A stretch of 64,000 bases of DNA from Metabacillus_B sp050107715 (GCF_050107715.1 NZ_JBNILN010000012.1:29639-93638), one strand, 5' to 3'; counted from the stretch's first letter, positions 8,112 to 16,618 are shown. The notes: a model not told the origin generated them from the sequence alone. Translations and numbers: made by a program.

Positions 8112-8687
8112 ATGAATTTTAAAACAATCTCACCAACTTGTCCGCGTTGTTCCAGCCTGAAAACGTATGATATCATCCCGGGCATTCGGGAGGATGATCA
8201 GCTGGCCAGATCAGAAGAAAGCTTGATTCAAATGAGTGAAACTTCACTTGGGAATGCTGATTACCAATGCAGGGATTGCGGGCACAGATGGAAAAAATAC
8301 ACCGGACAAAAACCCTATGATACCATTCAGAGAATATACGCGGATGCAGGCGGTTATCCTGGCCCATTCCATTCTGCCTTCATCGACTTGAAAGGCCTGA
8401 TGGCAGAAAGCTCATCAAGAGAAAATCCGAATTCCTCTCCTGCTGCCGAGTTTAGAAGGTTAAAGCAAGAAGAAGCTGCCTGGTTCAGGGAAGAGCTTTA
8501 TGCGAGCGATTTCATGAATTGGGCGGAAGAGTATATGCTTCCCTTCGCACTGGACGGAACGCATTGGACTATCCGGATTGAATATGACACCTATTGCGAA
8601 ATCAAGAGCGGACACATTCATACGCCTCCAGGGTGGGAGAGGTTTTGCATGGCAGTCTCGTCATTGAGCGGACAAGCTTTTTACTAG
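8112..8687 (+). CDS. Zinc-ribbon protein of unknown function
   Basis: A 191-residue soluble protein starting at ATG 8112 after AGAGGAGATCGGC. Two knuckles, CPRC (residues 10-13) and CRDC (around 54-57), form a probable zinc ribbon at the N-terminus. They are followed by HRWKKYTG, as in C4 rubredoxin-like RNA or DNA-binding modules. The remaining 120 residues are acidic and aromatic with no recognised motif. It lies 13 bases upstream of the VOC gene and is probably cotranscribed with it. Confidence 0.7.
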   Translation: MNFKTISPTCPRCSSLKTYDIIPGIREDDQLARSEESLIQMSETSLGNADYQCRDCGHRWKKYTGQKPYDTIQRIYADAGGYPGPFHSAFIDLKGLMAESSSRENPNSSPAAEFRRLKQEEAAWFREELYASDFMNWAEEYMLPFALDGTHWTIRIEYDTYCEIKSGHIHTPPGWERFCMAVSSLSGQAFY

Positions 8688-8700
8688 GAGGAAAAAAATA

Positions 8701-9105
8701 ATGAAACTCGACCACACCGGCATCGCCGTGAGAAGAATCGATGAGGCAATCCTTTTTTATACCGATATTCTCGGAGGGACGCTCATAGAGAGATATACAA
8801 GTGAAAAACCGGGAGTTGAAACACATATTGCTGTCATTCATCTTGATGGCCAGGTAATTGAGCTTCTCGAACCGACAAGCAAAACCTCTCCGATCGAACG
8901 GTTTATCCGGCAGAAAGGGAAGGGGGTTCATCACCTTGCCTATAAGGTGGAGGACCTGGACGATGCAATAGCAGATTTTGAAGCCCGCGGCATAACATTT
9001 CTATCGGAAACCTACCGCACAAATCCGTTCGGCAGGAGATTGATCTATATGAATCCCGCCCATACGCACGGTCAGATTATTGAGCTGTGTGACTATAAAG
9101 GCTAG
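8701..9105 (+). CDS. VOC family protein, methylmalonyl-CoA epimerase/glyoxalase-like
   Basis: A 134-residue protein with two babbab VOC modules. The metal ligands expected for methylmalonyl-CoA epimerases are in place: His5, Glu54, His78 (in GVHHLAY) and Glu128 (in GQIIELC). The start ATG 8701 follows AGGAGGAAAAAAATA. The length and the HTGIAV opening match methylmalonyl-CoA epimerase, which interconverts the 2R and 2S isomers. No mutase gene is nearby, so a lactoylglutathione-lyase-like or other isomerase role is also possible. Confidence 0.8.
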   Translation: MKLDHTGIAVRRIDEAILFYTDILGGTLIERYTSEKPGVETHIAVIHLDGQVIELLEPTSKTSPIERFIRQKGKGVHHLAYKVEDLDDAIADFEARGITFLSETYRTNPFGRRLIYMNPAHTHGQIIELCDYKG

Positions 9106-9297
9106 GCTCTTTTTAATCTGATGTACATAAATACAAGCAGACAAAATCTCTTTTTGTAGGTAAAATTGATCAATTTTTCATTTTTCATAAGCAAGATGAG
9201 GACTTTTTGCCAATTGGGGTATATGGTAAAAAATGATAAAATTTTGATAGACATTGATCGGATTATGGAGAAAAATGATGATTTTGAGGTGATCGAG

Positions 9298-9750
9298 ATG
9301 GATATTGCAGGCCTCTTAGGAAATGCTCAAGGATTTATCAGCAGTTCGATTACGGAGCTGGAGGAGAAGATTGAAAGACTCAAAGGAGCAAAAAAAAGCG
9401 TAGAAACAGAACAGGGAGTGGGCAAACAGGAAATCAAAAACATCGAAAAGCCTGCGCTTGAGAATGACTGGAAGGGGGCCCTCGCTGATGAATTTGATGA
9501 ATCACGCGAGGCCGCCTATGAAGAAATGAGCAAAATCTTCGGTGAAACGTATGATGATTATCAAACGCAAATTCAAAGCAAAATTGAAAATTTGCAGGAC
9601 AGTCTTAAAGCATTCCAAGACTGGGGTCATGCGGCAGCGGAACTCTCAAACGCAATTGCAGCAGTTCAAGGTGCAGCTGAAGAAATAGAGAAACAAATGG
9701 CTGACCTTGGCAGTCAGGTGGAGAATCTTCGCGGGAAGCTCTTTGGTTGA
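9298..9750 (+). CDS. YwqH-like (DUF5082) type VII secretion-associated protein, orphan
   Basis: About 150 residues from ATG 9298, which has AGGTG 6 bases upstream; the frame is open to 9166 but without a good upstream start. The sequence is helical, with the family features KIERLKGAKKS, PALENDWKGALADEFDE (the tryptophan-turn region) and long amphipathic helices. YwqH-type proteins are WXG100-like partners encoded beside LXG toxins and YwqI in Bacillus type VII/ESX-associated loci. Here no YwqI, LXG toxin or immunity gene is adjacent, so this is an orphan. A terminator follows at once. Confidence 0.72.
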   Translation: MDIAGLLGNAQGFISSSITELEEKIERLKGAKKSVETEQGVGKQEIKNIEKPALENDWKGALADEFDESREAAYEEMSKIFGETYDDYQTQIQSKIENLQDSLKAFQDWGHAAAELSNAIAAVQGAAEEIEKQMADLGSQVENLRGKLFG

Positions 9751-9754
9751 ACGA

Positions 9755-9789
9755 ATGAAACTCCGCAGCTGAAACCTGCGGAGTTTCAT
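9755..9789. terminator. Bidirectional terminator between two convergent genes
   Basis: A perfect 14-bp inverted repeat ATGAAACTCCGCAG/CTGCGGAGTTTCAT with a 7-base loop lies between the convergent YwqH-like and O-methyltransferase genes. T-rich flanks are present on both sides. Confidence 0.9.
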
Positions 9790-9793
9790 TTCA

Positions 9794-10447
9794 TCAGCCC
9801 TTCACAACTCCGATAGCAAAGCCGTCGTACCCTTTCGATCCGACAGTCTGAATACCGGTTGAGTCGATGCGGGGGTCATCCGCCAGCAGCTGTATAAATT
9901 CGCGCACGCCAATAATGCTTGGATCGCCACTGCTTTCCTCCATGACTTCCCCTTCACGCACAACGTTATCCCCAATAATAACAGCTCCCGGCTCTGCGAG
10001 GTCCAATGCCCGTTTTAAGTAGTTTGGGTTATTCGGTTTATCTGCATCGATGAAGATGAAATCGAATTTTTTGCTGAGGGTCGGCAGCGTATCAAGCGCA
10101 GGGCCGACAAGCACGCTGATTTTATCCGCCAGCCCAGCTTTTTGGATGTTTTTTTCTGCCACTTCAGCATGCTTCGGTTCATATTCCAATGTCGTCAAAT
10201 GCCCGTCCTCTGGTAAAGCCCTTGCCAGCCAGATACTGCTGTAGCCGCCGAGTGTTCCAATTTCCAAAATGCTTTTTGCCCCTTTCATCTTGGCTAGCAG
10301 GAACAGAAGCTTCCCCTGGTTAGGTGCAACATCAATCGCTGGAAGATCCGCTTCAGCGTTTGCTTTCAAAACGTCTTCCATGACTGGATCATCTGGATGA
10401 AGCTTTGTGCTGAAATATTCATCTACATCTGTCCATACTTGGTCCAT
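9794..10447 (-). CDS. Class I SAM-dependent O-methyltransferase (COMT-like)
   Basis: A 217-residue protein starting at ATG 10447 after AGGAGAGAAGGCT. The SAM-binding motif ILEIGTLGGYSS is near residues 60-71, and the metal-binding Asp cluster FDFIFIDADKPN is near 129-140. These are features of the catechol/caffeoyl-CoA O-methyltransferase family, which methylates hydroxyl groups with a divalent metal. It differs from the TrmR (YrrM) tRNA methyltransferase of B. subtilis. The natural substrate is unknown. The gene is divergent from the MFS transporter gene. Confidence 0.88.
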   Translation of the reverse strand: MDQVWTDVDEYFSTKLHPDDPVMEDVLKANAEADLPAIDVAPNQGKLLFLLAKMKGAKSILEIGTLGGYSSIWLARALPEDGHLTTLEYEPKHAEVAEKNIQKAGLADKISVLVGPALDTLPTLSKKFDFIFIDADKPNNPNYLKRALDLAEPGAVIIGDNVVREGEVMEESSGDPSIIGVREFIQLLADDPRIDSTGIQTVGSKGYDGFAIGVVKG

Positions 10448-10585
10448 AGCCTTCTCTCCTAAAATAGTAAATTTTCAGACAAATAGATTGTACCACATTT
10501 CCACTATTATCTAATTTAAGATATCCCTGTGGATCAGTGGTAGAATAAAGCAATACGCTTTCATGCATAAAGGAGAGACTCATCT

Positions 10586-11812
10586 ATGCAAGCAGCTCAA
10601 CGAATGAGCACCCCGAATCCAACCGTCTATCCAATATTGTTTGCCATCGGTTTCGTCCATTTGCTTAATGATTCGATGCAGTCAGTGGTCCCTGCCGTCT
10701 TTCCCATATTGGAACAGAGTATGAATCTATCATACAGCCAGCTTGGCTGGATCGGTTTTGCACTAAGTATGACATCATCTATCATGCAGCCGGTTGTAGG
10801 GTGGCTGACTGATAGGAAAAGCGCGCCATATGTGCTCCCGTTTGGCATGGGGCTGTCTATGGCGGGAATGCTGGGACTTGCTTTTGCGCCGGGCTTTGAA
10901 TATGTCCTGCTTTCCGTTATCTTTATCGGACTTGGTTCCGCAGCCTTTCATCCGGAGGGATCAAGGGTCGCTTATATGGCGGCAGGAGAAAAAAGGGGAC
11001 TGGCTCAATCCATTTACCAGGTTGGGGGGAACCTTGGCCAGTCCCTGGCACCGCTCATGACCATTCTGATTTTTATTCCCCTTGGCCAATTCGGGTCGAT
11101 CTGGTTTACGCTTGTAGCGGCTCTCGCTGTGCTCGTGCTGCTGTTTGTATCCAGATGGTATTCCCATCAGCTCGTCCGGTTTCCCAAAGCAGCAAAATTT
11201 CATCCTAAGCCTGTAACAGGGAAGCGGAAAATGCAGAGCGGTTTCGCGATTACACTGCTCGTTTTTCTCGTTTTTGCCAGATCGTGGTATTCTGCCGGGA
11301 TTTCAAATTATTTTCAGTTTTATCTGATTGAGGATTACGGAATTTCGATAAAAGAAGCCCAGTATTTTATTTTTCTTTTTTTAGCTTCCGGTGTAATCGG
11401 GACCTTCCTCGGGGGTCCGCTCGCTGACCGGTTCGGCAAAAGAAATGTTATTCTCTTTTCCATGGTTGGTTCAGCCCCGTTTGCGCTGATACTGCCGCAT
11501 GTCCGTCTCATATGGATTTATCCGCTCTTTTTTATTATTGGGCTTATTGTTTTGTCCAGTTTTTCTGTAACGGTCGTGTATGCTCAGGAATTGTTCCCCG
11601 GAAAAATTGGCACAGTCTCCGGCCTGATTATCGGTCTTGCATTTGGGATGGGTGCCATTGGTTCTGCGTTTCTTGGAATGCTCGCAGATGCTTGGGGATT
11701 ATATGCTGTAATGATACTTTGCAGTCTGCTTCCGGTTATCGGGATCTTGACGGTTTTTTTGCCTACGGATCAGAAACTCAAGGATTGGCAAATCGAGATG
11801 GATGCCAAGTAA
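10586..11812 (+). CDS. MFS transporter, Fsr (fosmidomycin resistance)-like
   Basis: 408 residues with twelve predicted transmembrane helices; ATG 10586 follows AAAGGAGAG. The conserved loop motif GWLTDRKS lies between helices 2 and 3, and GGPLADRFGKRN is its repeat in the second half. FHPEGSR and the GNLGQS segment are typical of the Fsr family, an E. coli member of which exports fosmidomycin. Actual substrates in Bacillus are not established. The serine hydrolase gene starts 13 bases downstream, so the two are probably cotranscribed. Confidence 0.85.
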   Translation: MQAAQRMSTPNPTVYPILFAIGFVHLLNDSMQSVVPAVFPILEQSMNLSYSQLGWIGFALSMTSSIMQPVVGWLTDRKSAPYVLPFGMGLSMAGMLGLAFAPGFEYVLLSVIFIGLGSAAFHPEGSRVAYMAAGEKRGLAQSIYQVGGNLGQSLAPLMTILIFIPLGQFGSIWFTLVAALAVLVLLFVSRWYSHQLVRFPKAAKFHPKPVTGKRKMQSGFAITLLVFLVFARSWYSAGISNYFQFYLIEDYGISIKEAQYFIFLFLASGVIGTFLGGPLADRFGKRNVILFSMVGSAPFALILPHVRLIWIYPLFFIIGLIVLSSFSVTVVYAQELFPGKIGTVSGLIIGLAFGMGAIGSAFLGMLADAWGLYAVMILCSLLPVIGILTVFLPTDQKLKDWQIEMDAK

Positions 11813-11825
11813 AGGAGATTGAAGG

Positions 11826-12857
11826 ATGCATTACTTATCCGGTATGGACATGGATCAGCGCTTGAATGAATATACGGCGGCGGGAGTCAGCATTGCCGTA
11901 ATAGAAGAGGGACGGGCGGTTTGGCACGGATTCGGCCTTCGTGAAAATGGCACTGGTGGAAAAATTACATCTTCTACGGTTTTCAGCGCCTGTTCCATCA
12001 GTAAATTCGCTGCCGCTCTGCTTGCTTTAAAACTGGTCAGTGAGGGGCAGCTTGATTTGGATGAGGATGTGAACAGGAAGCTCAAATCGTGGATGTTTCC
12101 CGGCGCTGGCGTGACGCTTAGACATTTGCTGAGCCATCAATCCGGTATATTGGATCCTGAGAACAGCTTTATGGAATTCACGTTCCCCGGGCCTTATCCT
12201 TTAATGAAAGACATATTAGAGGGAAATACGGTTTTTTTACCTGCTCCGGCTGTTCCAGTCAATAAACCGGGCAGTGTGTTCCGTTATTCAGATGCCGGGT
12301 TCTGTGTAGTGGAACAGGTGATCAGCGATGTCTTGGATTCCCCTTTTACCGAGGCGGTGAGCAAGCTGATTTTTGCTCCTCTCGGCCTCAGAAATAGCTT
12401 CTACCTGTTTGAGGATGGCAAAGGAGAGCTTGCGGCAGGGCACAATCATAAGGGTGAAGTGCTGAAGCCCTGCAAATATCCTGTCTACCCGTATCCTGCC
12501 TCAGCCGGATTATGGTCTGCACCTCTGGACATGTGTAAACTGATTGGAGAAGTCATGAATGCTTGGAAAGGCAAAAGTGCGGTCGGAATTACCCAAGCAT
12601 TGGCTGAGGAAATGACAGCCTCACAAGGTTGTTCACCCTTTACAGGCTTGGGATGTTTCCTTGACTCAGCAGACGGGGAACTTGAAATCTCCTCTTTAGG
12701 CTGGGGAGCCGGGTTTCAATCCATGCTCTTCGCTTATCCGCAGAGAGGGACCGGTGCAGTGATTATGATGAATGCTGATTTGGGTGTTCATCAGATGAAA
12801 GGGTTAATTGGGGAAATCTATAAGGAATTGAGACCCCGATTAGTGCAGCATGCATAA
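11826..12857 (+). CDS. Serine hydrolase of the class C beta-lactamase / penicillin-binding family
   Basis: A 343-residue protein starting at ATG 11826 with AAAGGAG upstream. The nucleophile motif is SISK at residues 57-60, and the second motif is YSD at 154-156, where classical enzymes have YxN. LRHLLSHQSGI near 98-108 is the usual family signature. There is no signal peptide or membrane anchor, so it acts in the cytoplasm or is released in another way. Members include esterases, D-aminopeptidases and carboxypeptidase-like enzymes; the substrate cannot be told from sequence. Cotranscription with the MFS gene suggests a shared detoxification or scavenging role. Confidence 0.85.
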   Translation: MHYLSGMDMDQRLNEYTAAGVSIAVIEEGRAVWHGFGLRENGTGGKITSSTVFSACSISKFAAALLALKLVSEGQLDLDEDVNRKLKSWMFPGAGVTLRHLLSHQSGILDPENSFMEFTFPGPYPLMKDILEGNTVFLPAPAVPVNKPGSVFRYSDAGFCVVEQVISDVLDSPFTEAVSKLIFAPLGLRNSFYLFEDGKGELAAGHNHKGEVLKPCKYPVYPYPASAGLWSAPLDMCKLIGEVMNAWKGKSAVGITQALAEEMTASQGCSPFTGLGCFLDSADGELEISSLGWGAGFQSMLFAYPQRGTGAVIMMNADLGVHQMKGLIGEIYKELRPRLVQHA

Positions 12858-12890
12858 TCGGGTCCCAGGCTGCTGCAGCAATTGCGCAAA

Positions 12891-12922
12891 AAGAGCTTAG
12901 AGAATCAGTCTCTAAGCTTCTT
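12891..12922. terminator. Bidirectional terminator between the serine hydrolase gene and the five-gene operon
   Basis: An inverted repeat AAGAGCTTAGAG/CTCTAAGCTTCTT with a 7-base loop separates convergent genes. It overlaps the last codons of the radical-SAM gene on the minus strand. Confidence 0.8.
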
Positions 12923-13555
12923 TGACGTAATCGGTGTTCCGCTCTGCTTCTTTCCTATATCGAGGAACAAATCCTTAATCGTATCAGGCGCGGCCATTCC
13001 GTTGACCATGATCCGGCCGTCCTGCCCGAGCCGGATTTCAAGCCGGTTTGGAAGGGTGTGAAGTTCATATTCCAGATGGGAGTAACGGTTTGTGAGAAAG
13101 CGGTAGTGCTGGTTGGAGGAACCGACCCACGGCCGGCTCAAATCAAGCTTGCTTTTCACGAAAGGGCCGTCAATCAGCAGGTCGGTTTCGCTGATTAGAT
13201 CATCCCAGTCCTTTCTGTTGGCAGCTTCCAGCGTTTCGAACGGATACCCGCTGAAGCACATAATGGATAGACCTGCACGTTTTAGCTTTTTAGCCAGTTC
13301 AGCGAGCGGAGCTGCCTGTTCAAAAGGTTCACCTCCAAGAAAGGTGACTCCTTCAATACCGTTCACCTGATAACTTTTCATAATCTCCTCGTACATCTCA
13401 TCAACGGATGTTTCCTTCCCGCCGTCCTTTGACCAGGTCCAGGGCACACCGCAGCCCTCACAGCGGATTGGACAGCCCTGCACCCACAGACAGGCCCGTT
13501 TTCCGGGTCCTTCTGCTTCGGTAAGAGGCAGGAAGCGGTGCAGATTCAAAAGCAT
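12905..13555 (-). CDS. Small radical-SAM protein (NrdG-like 4Fe-4S single-cluster fold)
   Basis: A 216-residue protein and last gene of the five-gene operon. The cluster-binding motif is C28-x3-C32-x2-C35 (CPIRCEGC), and the SAM-contacting GGEP motif follows near residue 75 (TFLGGEPFEQ). Length and layout match anaerobic ribonucleotide reductase activase-like proteins, but no NrdD gene is adjacent, so it need not act on a reductase. Its ATG shares one base with the TAA of the preceding gene (TAATG), so translation is coupled. The C-terminal third (about 150-216) carries SNQHYRFL and a DGRIMVNG strand not typical of NrdG. The target is unknown. Confidence 0.85.
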   Translation of the reverse strand: MLLNLHRFLPLTEAEGPGKRACLWVQGCPIRCEGCGVPWTWSKDGGKETSVDEMYEEIMKSYQVNGIEGVTFLGGEPFEQAAPLAELAKKLKRAGLSIMCFSGYPFETLEAANRKDWDDLISETDLLIDGPFVKSKLDLSRPWVGSSNQHYRFLTNRYSHLEYELHTLPNRLEIRLGQDGRIMVNGMAAPDTIKDLFLDIGKKQSGTPITSKKLRD

Positions 13556-14235
13556 TAATAGTCGATGACCCTTCCATCCTGAGATGGGGCAGAGTCCGTA
13601 CTTGCTGATGATACTTTAATATACGGCCGGATTCTTTCAAGAACGTGAGGCTTCAATCCGAGCTGTTCTCCGAAATGGTCAGCCGAATCAAAGGCCCCGG
13701 ACTGATTTCTTACGGTAACCGCTTTTTTAGCCAAAATGACGCCAATACCGGGAATGGAGGCCAGCTCTTGTTCAGAAGCGGTATTTACATCTATAGAAGC
13801 GGCGGGTTCTGCTGCAGCCGGCCTTTCTTCAATAGATGGGGATGCTGGAGAAACAGGCTGATATTCCTTATTAATGGAGTTCCGCAGTCTTTCTCTCTCC
13901 TGAGGAGCCAATGCCTTCCGAGCTTCAAGGCGGAGAAGGTACTCCGTCCGGACTTTAAAAGCGTGAAATATGGACATAATCCATATAGGAAATAAGATAA
14001 TGATCATAAACGTTGAAATCGGCTGGTCTTTCGCAACATCTATAGCAATGATGGTGATGGTGACCGGGACTGCATATAAGAAACCCATTATGGTCCATTT
14101 CTTTTGCTTTACCCGAAAAGCAATATATAAGAAGGAAATAAAGCTGGTAAATCCCATTGGGAAAAAGGTCCATAGCATCCAGATGGAATGCAGCAGTTCC
14201 CAGCCTCTCCCTTTTGAGGTAATGGTTCTGGACAA
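13555..14235 (-). CDS. Membrane protein with C-terminal helix-hairpin-helix domain
   Basis: 226 residues in the five-gene operon. Three hydrophobic helices (about 20-40, 48-66 and 74-93) are followed by a basic helical linker with RLEARKALAPQERERL, a Pro/Ala/Glu-rich spacer (125-147) and a helix-hairpin-helix module. That module reads IDVNTASEQELASIPGIG, then ILAKKAVTVR and FDSADHFGEQLG (about 148-195). This module resembles the ComEA/PsbU type DNA-binding or protein-binding HhH. The start ATG is 6 bases beyond the stop of the DUF2997 gene. A membrane anchor joined to an HhH module is unusual; its partner (DNA or protein) is unknown. Confidence 0.85.
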   Translation of the reverse strand: MSRTITSKGRGWELLHSIWMLWTFFPMGFTSFISFLYIAFRVKQKKWTIMGFLYAVPVTITIIAIDVAKDQPISTFMIIILFPIWIMSIFHAFKVRTEYLLRLEARKALAPQERERLRNSINKEYQPVSPASPSIEERPAAAEPAASIDVNTASEQELASIPGIGVILAKKAVTVRNQSGAFDSADHFGEQLGLKPHVLERIRPYIKVSSASTDSAPSQDGRVIDY

Positions 14236-14241
14236 AATAAC

Positions 14242-14451
14242 TTACTCCTCTCTAAGTCTTTGTTTTTGAGTGAGTGAATCTTTTATTTCGCTTTCAAAAT
14301 ACTCGTTTGTATATTCCGAATCAACAGTCTTGGCATCAAGCAGCTTTTCAAGCATTGAGATATAAGGGAGGCAGTCTTTTCCTTTAATGCCAAGCGTATC
14401 AGCTTTGATTTTTCCGTCTGCTCCTATTTCAATCATAATCTTTTTATCCAA
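14242..14451 (-). CDS. DUF2997 family protein
   Basis: A 69-residue acidic protein. Its opening KIMIEIGADGKIKADTLG and the following GKDCLPYISMLEKLLD match the DUF2997 pattern of a beta-hairpin, a Gly-Lys-x-Cys turn and a helix. DUF2997 proteins are small, of unknown function, and in cyanobacteria are encoded next to DUF1257 (Ycf35) proteins. Here too it lies 19 bases after the DUF1257 gene, which supports both assignments. It may act as a small partner or adaptor of the AAA+ ATPase; this is inference. Confidence 0.82.
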   Translation of the reverse strand: MDKKIMIEIGADGKIKADTLGIKGKDCLPYISMLEKLLDAKTVDSEYTNEYFESEIKDSLTQKQRLREE

Positions 14452-14470
14452 GATCCTCTCTCCTCCTTTA

Positions 14471-14911
14471 TCAATTGACTTTAAACGTCAAAACGATGGA
14501 GTTGTCTTCGGTTACCTGTTCGGTTTCAAGAAGCAGTCCCTGCTCCCGCGCCCGTTCAAGGAGCTTAAGATAGGTTTCCTGCTGTACGATGGAGGTGTAT
14601 TCCTCCTGCAGATTTTTTATGAATTCCAGCGCCGTTTCCTGTGGGATGTCCTGTTCAAACAGCGCTTCAAATATTCCATCGGGATTTTGCTGAAAGAGAA
14701 TTTTGATGTCCCCGATTTCCGACTCCATGCCTTTGTGATCCATAAATTTAGGACTGCACCCGTAATGGTCGAGGGCTTTTGCCAGAATGGCCTCGTCCTT
14801 CATAATCGTGGTCAAGGAGTAAGACTTTGAGTCCATCTTCTTTTCCATTGCTGTGCCAATTCCCTGAACGGCTGCGATCGCAATGGGGATGAGAGCTAAT
14901 TCAATACTCAT
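14471..14911 (-). CDS. DUF1257 (Ycf35-like) family protein
   Basis: About 146 residues from ATG 14911, with AGAGGTG 6 bases upstream. After a short hydrophobic N-terminal segment (4-20) the sequence follows the DUF1257 pattern: SYSLTTIMKDEAILAKAL, HYGCSPKF, NPDGIFEALFEQD, LQEEYTSIV and a final AREQGLLLETEQV-NSIVLTF strand. DUF1257 includes Ycf35, a conserved protein of algal plastids and cyanobacteria with no known activity. The hydrophobic N-terminal extension is a variation and could associate it with the membrane. It sits 16 bases behind the AAA+ ATPase gene. Confidence 0.78.
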   Translation of the reverse strand: MSIELALIPIAIAAVQGIGTAMEKKMDSKSYSLTTIMKDEAILAKALDHYGCSPKFMDHKGMESEIGDIKILFQQNPDGIFEALFEQDIPQETALEFIKNLQEEYTSIVQQETYLKLLERAREQGLLLETEQVTEDNSIVLTFKVN

Positions 14912-14927
14912 GTAGACACCTCTTTTC

Positions 14928-16577
14928 TTAAAAATCGAGGGACCGTCCGCCCCTGGTGCTGCTGATATCCTGATCCGGTTCTGCGGAATCGGCTCCATTT
15001 ATTTTAGGAAGCTTATCGTATCCGGCTCTGTCTTCTTGAGGTGTGGCTGCCACAGCCCTAAGGTTCGCCCATTCCCTTATCTTTCTGATTTGCTCGGATT
15101 GGGTTTTGGAAAGCGGAACCGTGTTGGCAATGACTTTCTTCAGATCATTTACAGTCAGGCTTCTTTCCTCCGAAAAGGCCTCAAAAAGCGCTGAAATACA
15201 AATTTGCTCAATCTCTGCTCCGATGAAGGTTTCGGTCCTGTCCGCAAGGAGGCTGAGTGTTTCTTCATCGATTTGGAAATCTCCGCGTGCTTTTGGACTT
15301 GTCAGCCTTCTGCTTAAATGAATGCTGAATATATCCATCCGTTCCTTCTTAGTCGGGAGGTCCACAAAGAAAATTTCATCAAAACGCCCTTTCCTCAAAA
15401 GCTCAGGAGGAAGACTCTGAATGTTATTGGCCGTTGCGATCACAAACACCGGCTTCGATTTCTCCTGCATCCATGTAAGAAGGGTACCGAATACCCGGGA
15501 GCTTGTTCCGCTGTCGCCGCTTGAATCGATTCCGCTCAGTCCCTTTTCGATTTCGTCGATCCAGAGAATGCATGGGGAGATGGCTTCCGCTGTTGCGATG
15601 GCTTTGCGGAGATTCCCTTCACTGCTGCCGACGATGCCGCTGAAGATTTTCCCCATGTCGAGCTTCAGAAGCGGAAGGTGCCACATGGAACTGATGGATT
15701 TGGCGATCAGGCTTTTTCCGCAGCCGGGCACTCCTGTCAGAAGCAGCCCCTTAGGGGAAGGCAGCCCATACTCAGCTGCCGAATCCAGCCAGGAGCGGTT
15801 CCTTTTTTTCAGCCAGCGTTTAATGTTTTCAAGCCCGCCGACATCGCTGATCCTTGGCTCGCTTTTTATGTATTCCAGAACGCCGGTTTTTTTGATGATT
15901 TGCTGCTTCTCATGCAGAACGCTCTCCAGACTGTTTAAATCAAGTCCGCCTCTGGTGACGAGTGCGAGTGCAAAAGCATTTTCAGCTTCCTGAAGTGTAA
16001 GCCCCATCGCGGCCTTTGCAAGACGTTCTTCATCCTCGGAGGTCAAAGTGATCGTGATCCTTGAGTTTGACCGGTTCACATCGATCATCTTCCGAAGGAC
16101 TTCCTTGATGTCTTCAAAGGTTGGAAGACCATATTCCACGACGGTTAAATCCTTTTGCAGGTCAAAGGGGATATGCTCTGAAGGAGACAGGAACACCACA
16201 TTTTTGGGTGCCGGACTTTTCTCAAGCACCACGGATAAATCTCTTATTTTCCGGATGATGGACGGATCCGCTGTCCGATTTTCTCCCCCTAGGAAAACAT
16301 GAAAGTCTTTCAGGACAAAGATGGCGGGCTCTTTATACTTTTCTATGAAATCGAGTGCCTTTACCGGTGTTTTCATTGCATCAGGTCCGCTTTCCTCATT
16401 CCGCTTAAACCCCTCTGTTACGCTCCATGTGAAAAAGGTGCGGGGGGTCTTAATCATTTCTTCGGATTGGGCAAGCGTTCTAAGCTCACTGATCACTCTT
16501 TCCTCTTCCCAGGTCGTAATGTGCAAAAAGGGGAAGCGGGCTCTGAAATAGTTGGCCATTTCTTGATTAAAGTTCAT
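14928..16577 (-). CDS. Ycf46-like AAA+ ATPase, first gene of the five-gene operon
   Basis: 549 residues; start ATG 16577 behind AAAAGGAG. The N-terminal 240 residues resemble the degenerate N-domain of Ycf46 proteins (FPFLHITTWEEERV at 16-29, FVLKDFHVFL at 87-96). The C-terminal AAA+ module has Walker A GVPGCGKS at 282-289, Walker B ILWIDEIE at 337-344, sensor-1 ATANN at 381-385 and the arginine-finger region RKGRFD at 395-400. Ycf46 is a plastid- and cyanobacteria-conserved ATPase of poorly known function, implicated in regulating photosynthesis or inorganic carbon use; that role cannot apply directly in a non-photosynthetic Bacillus. It should be the motor of the module. Confidence 0.9.
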   Translation of the reverse strand: MNFNQEMANYFRARFPFLHITTWEEERVISELRTLAQSEEMIKTPRTFFTWSVTEGFKRNEESGPDAMKTPVKALDFIEKYKEPAIFVLKDFHVFLGGENRTADPSIIRKIRDLSVVLEKSPAPKNVVFLSPSEHIPFDLQKDLTVVEYGLPTFEDIKEVLRKMIDVNRSNSRITITLTSEDEERLAKAAMGLTLQEAENAFALALVTRGGLDLNSLESVLHEKQQIIKKTGVLEYIKSEPRISDVGGLENIKRWLKKRNRSWLDSAAEYGLPSPKGLLLTGVPGCGKSLIAKSISSMWHLPLLKLDMGKIFSGIVGSSEGNLRKAIATAEAISPCILWIDEIEKGLSGIDSSGDSGTSSRVFGTLLTWMQEKSKPVFVIATANNIQSLPPELLRKGRFDEIFFVDLPTKKERMDIFSIHLSRRLTSPKARGDFQIDEETLSLLADRTETFIGAEIEQICISALFEAFSEERSLTVNDLKKVIANTVPLSKTQSEQIRKIREWANLRAVAATPQEDRAGYDKLPKINGADSAEPDQDISSTRGGRSLDF

Positions 16578-16618
16578 CCTGGTATGCTCCTTTTCTGCCG
16601 ATGCTGTTCAATGAAAAT

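Noticed and set aside
9166..9297. Longer N-terminus for the YwqH-like protein
   Set aside because: The ATG at 9298 has the only good RBS and family members begin there.
10551..10566. cre-like sequence before the MFS gene
   Set aside because: TGAAAGCGTATTG lacks the right half of the consensus.
15421..15993. 190-codon plus-strand frame
   Set aside because: Antisense shadow of the AAA+ ATPase gene without RBS or family.
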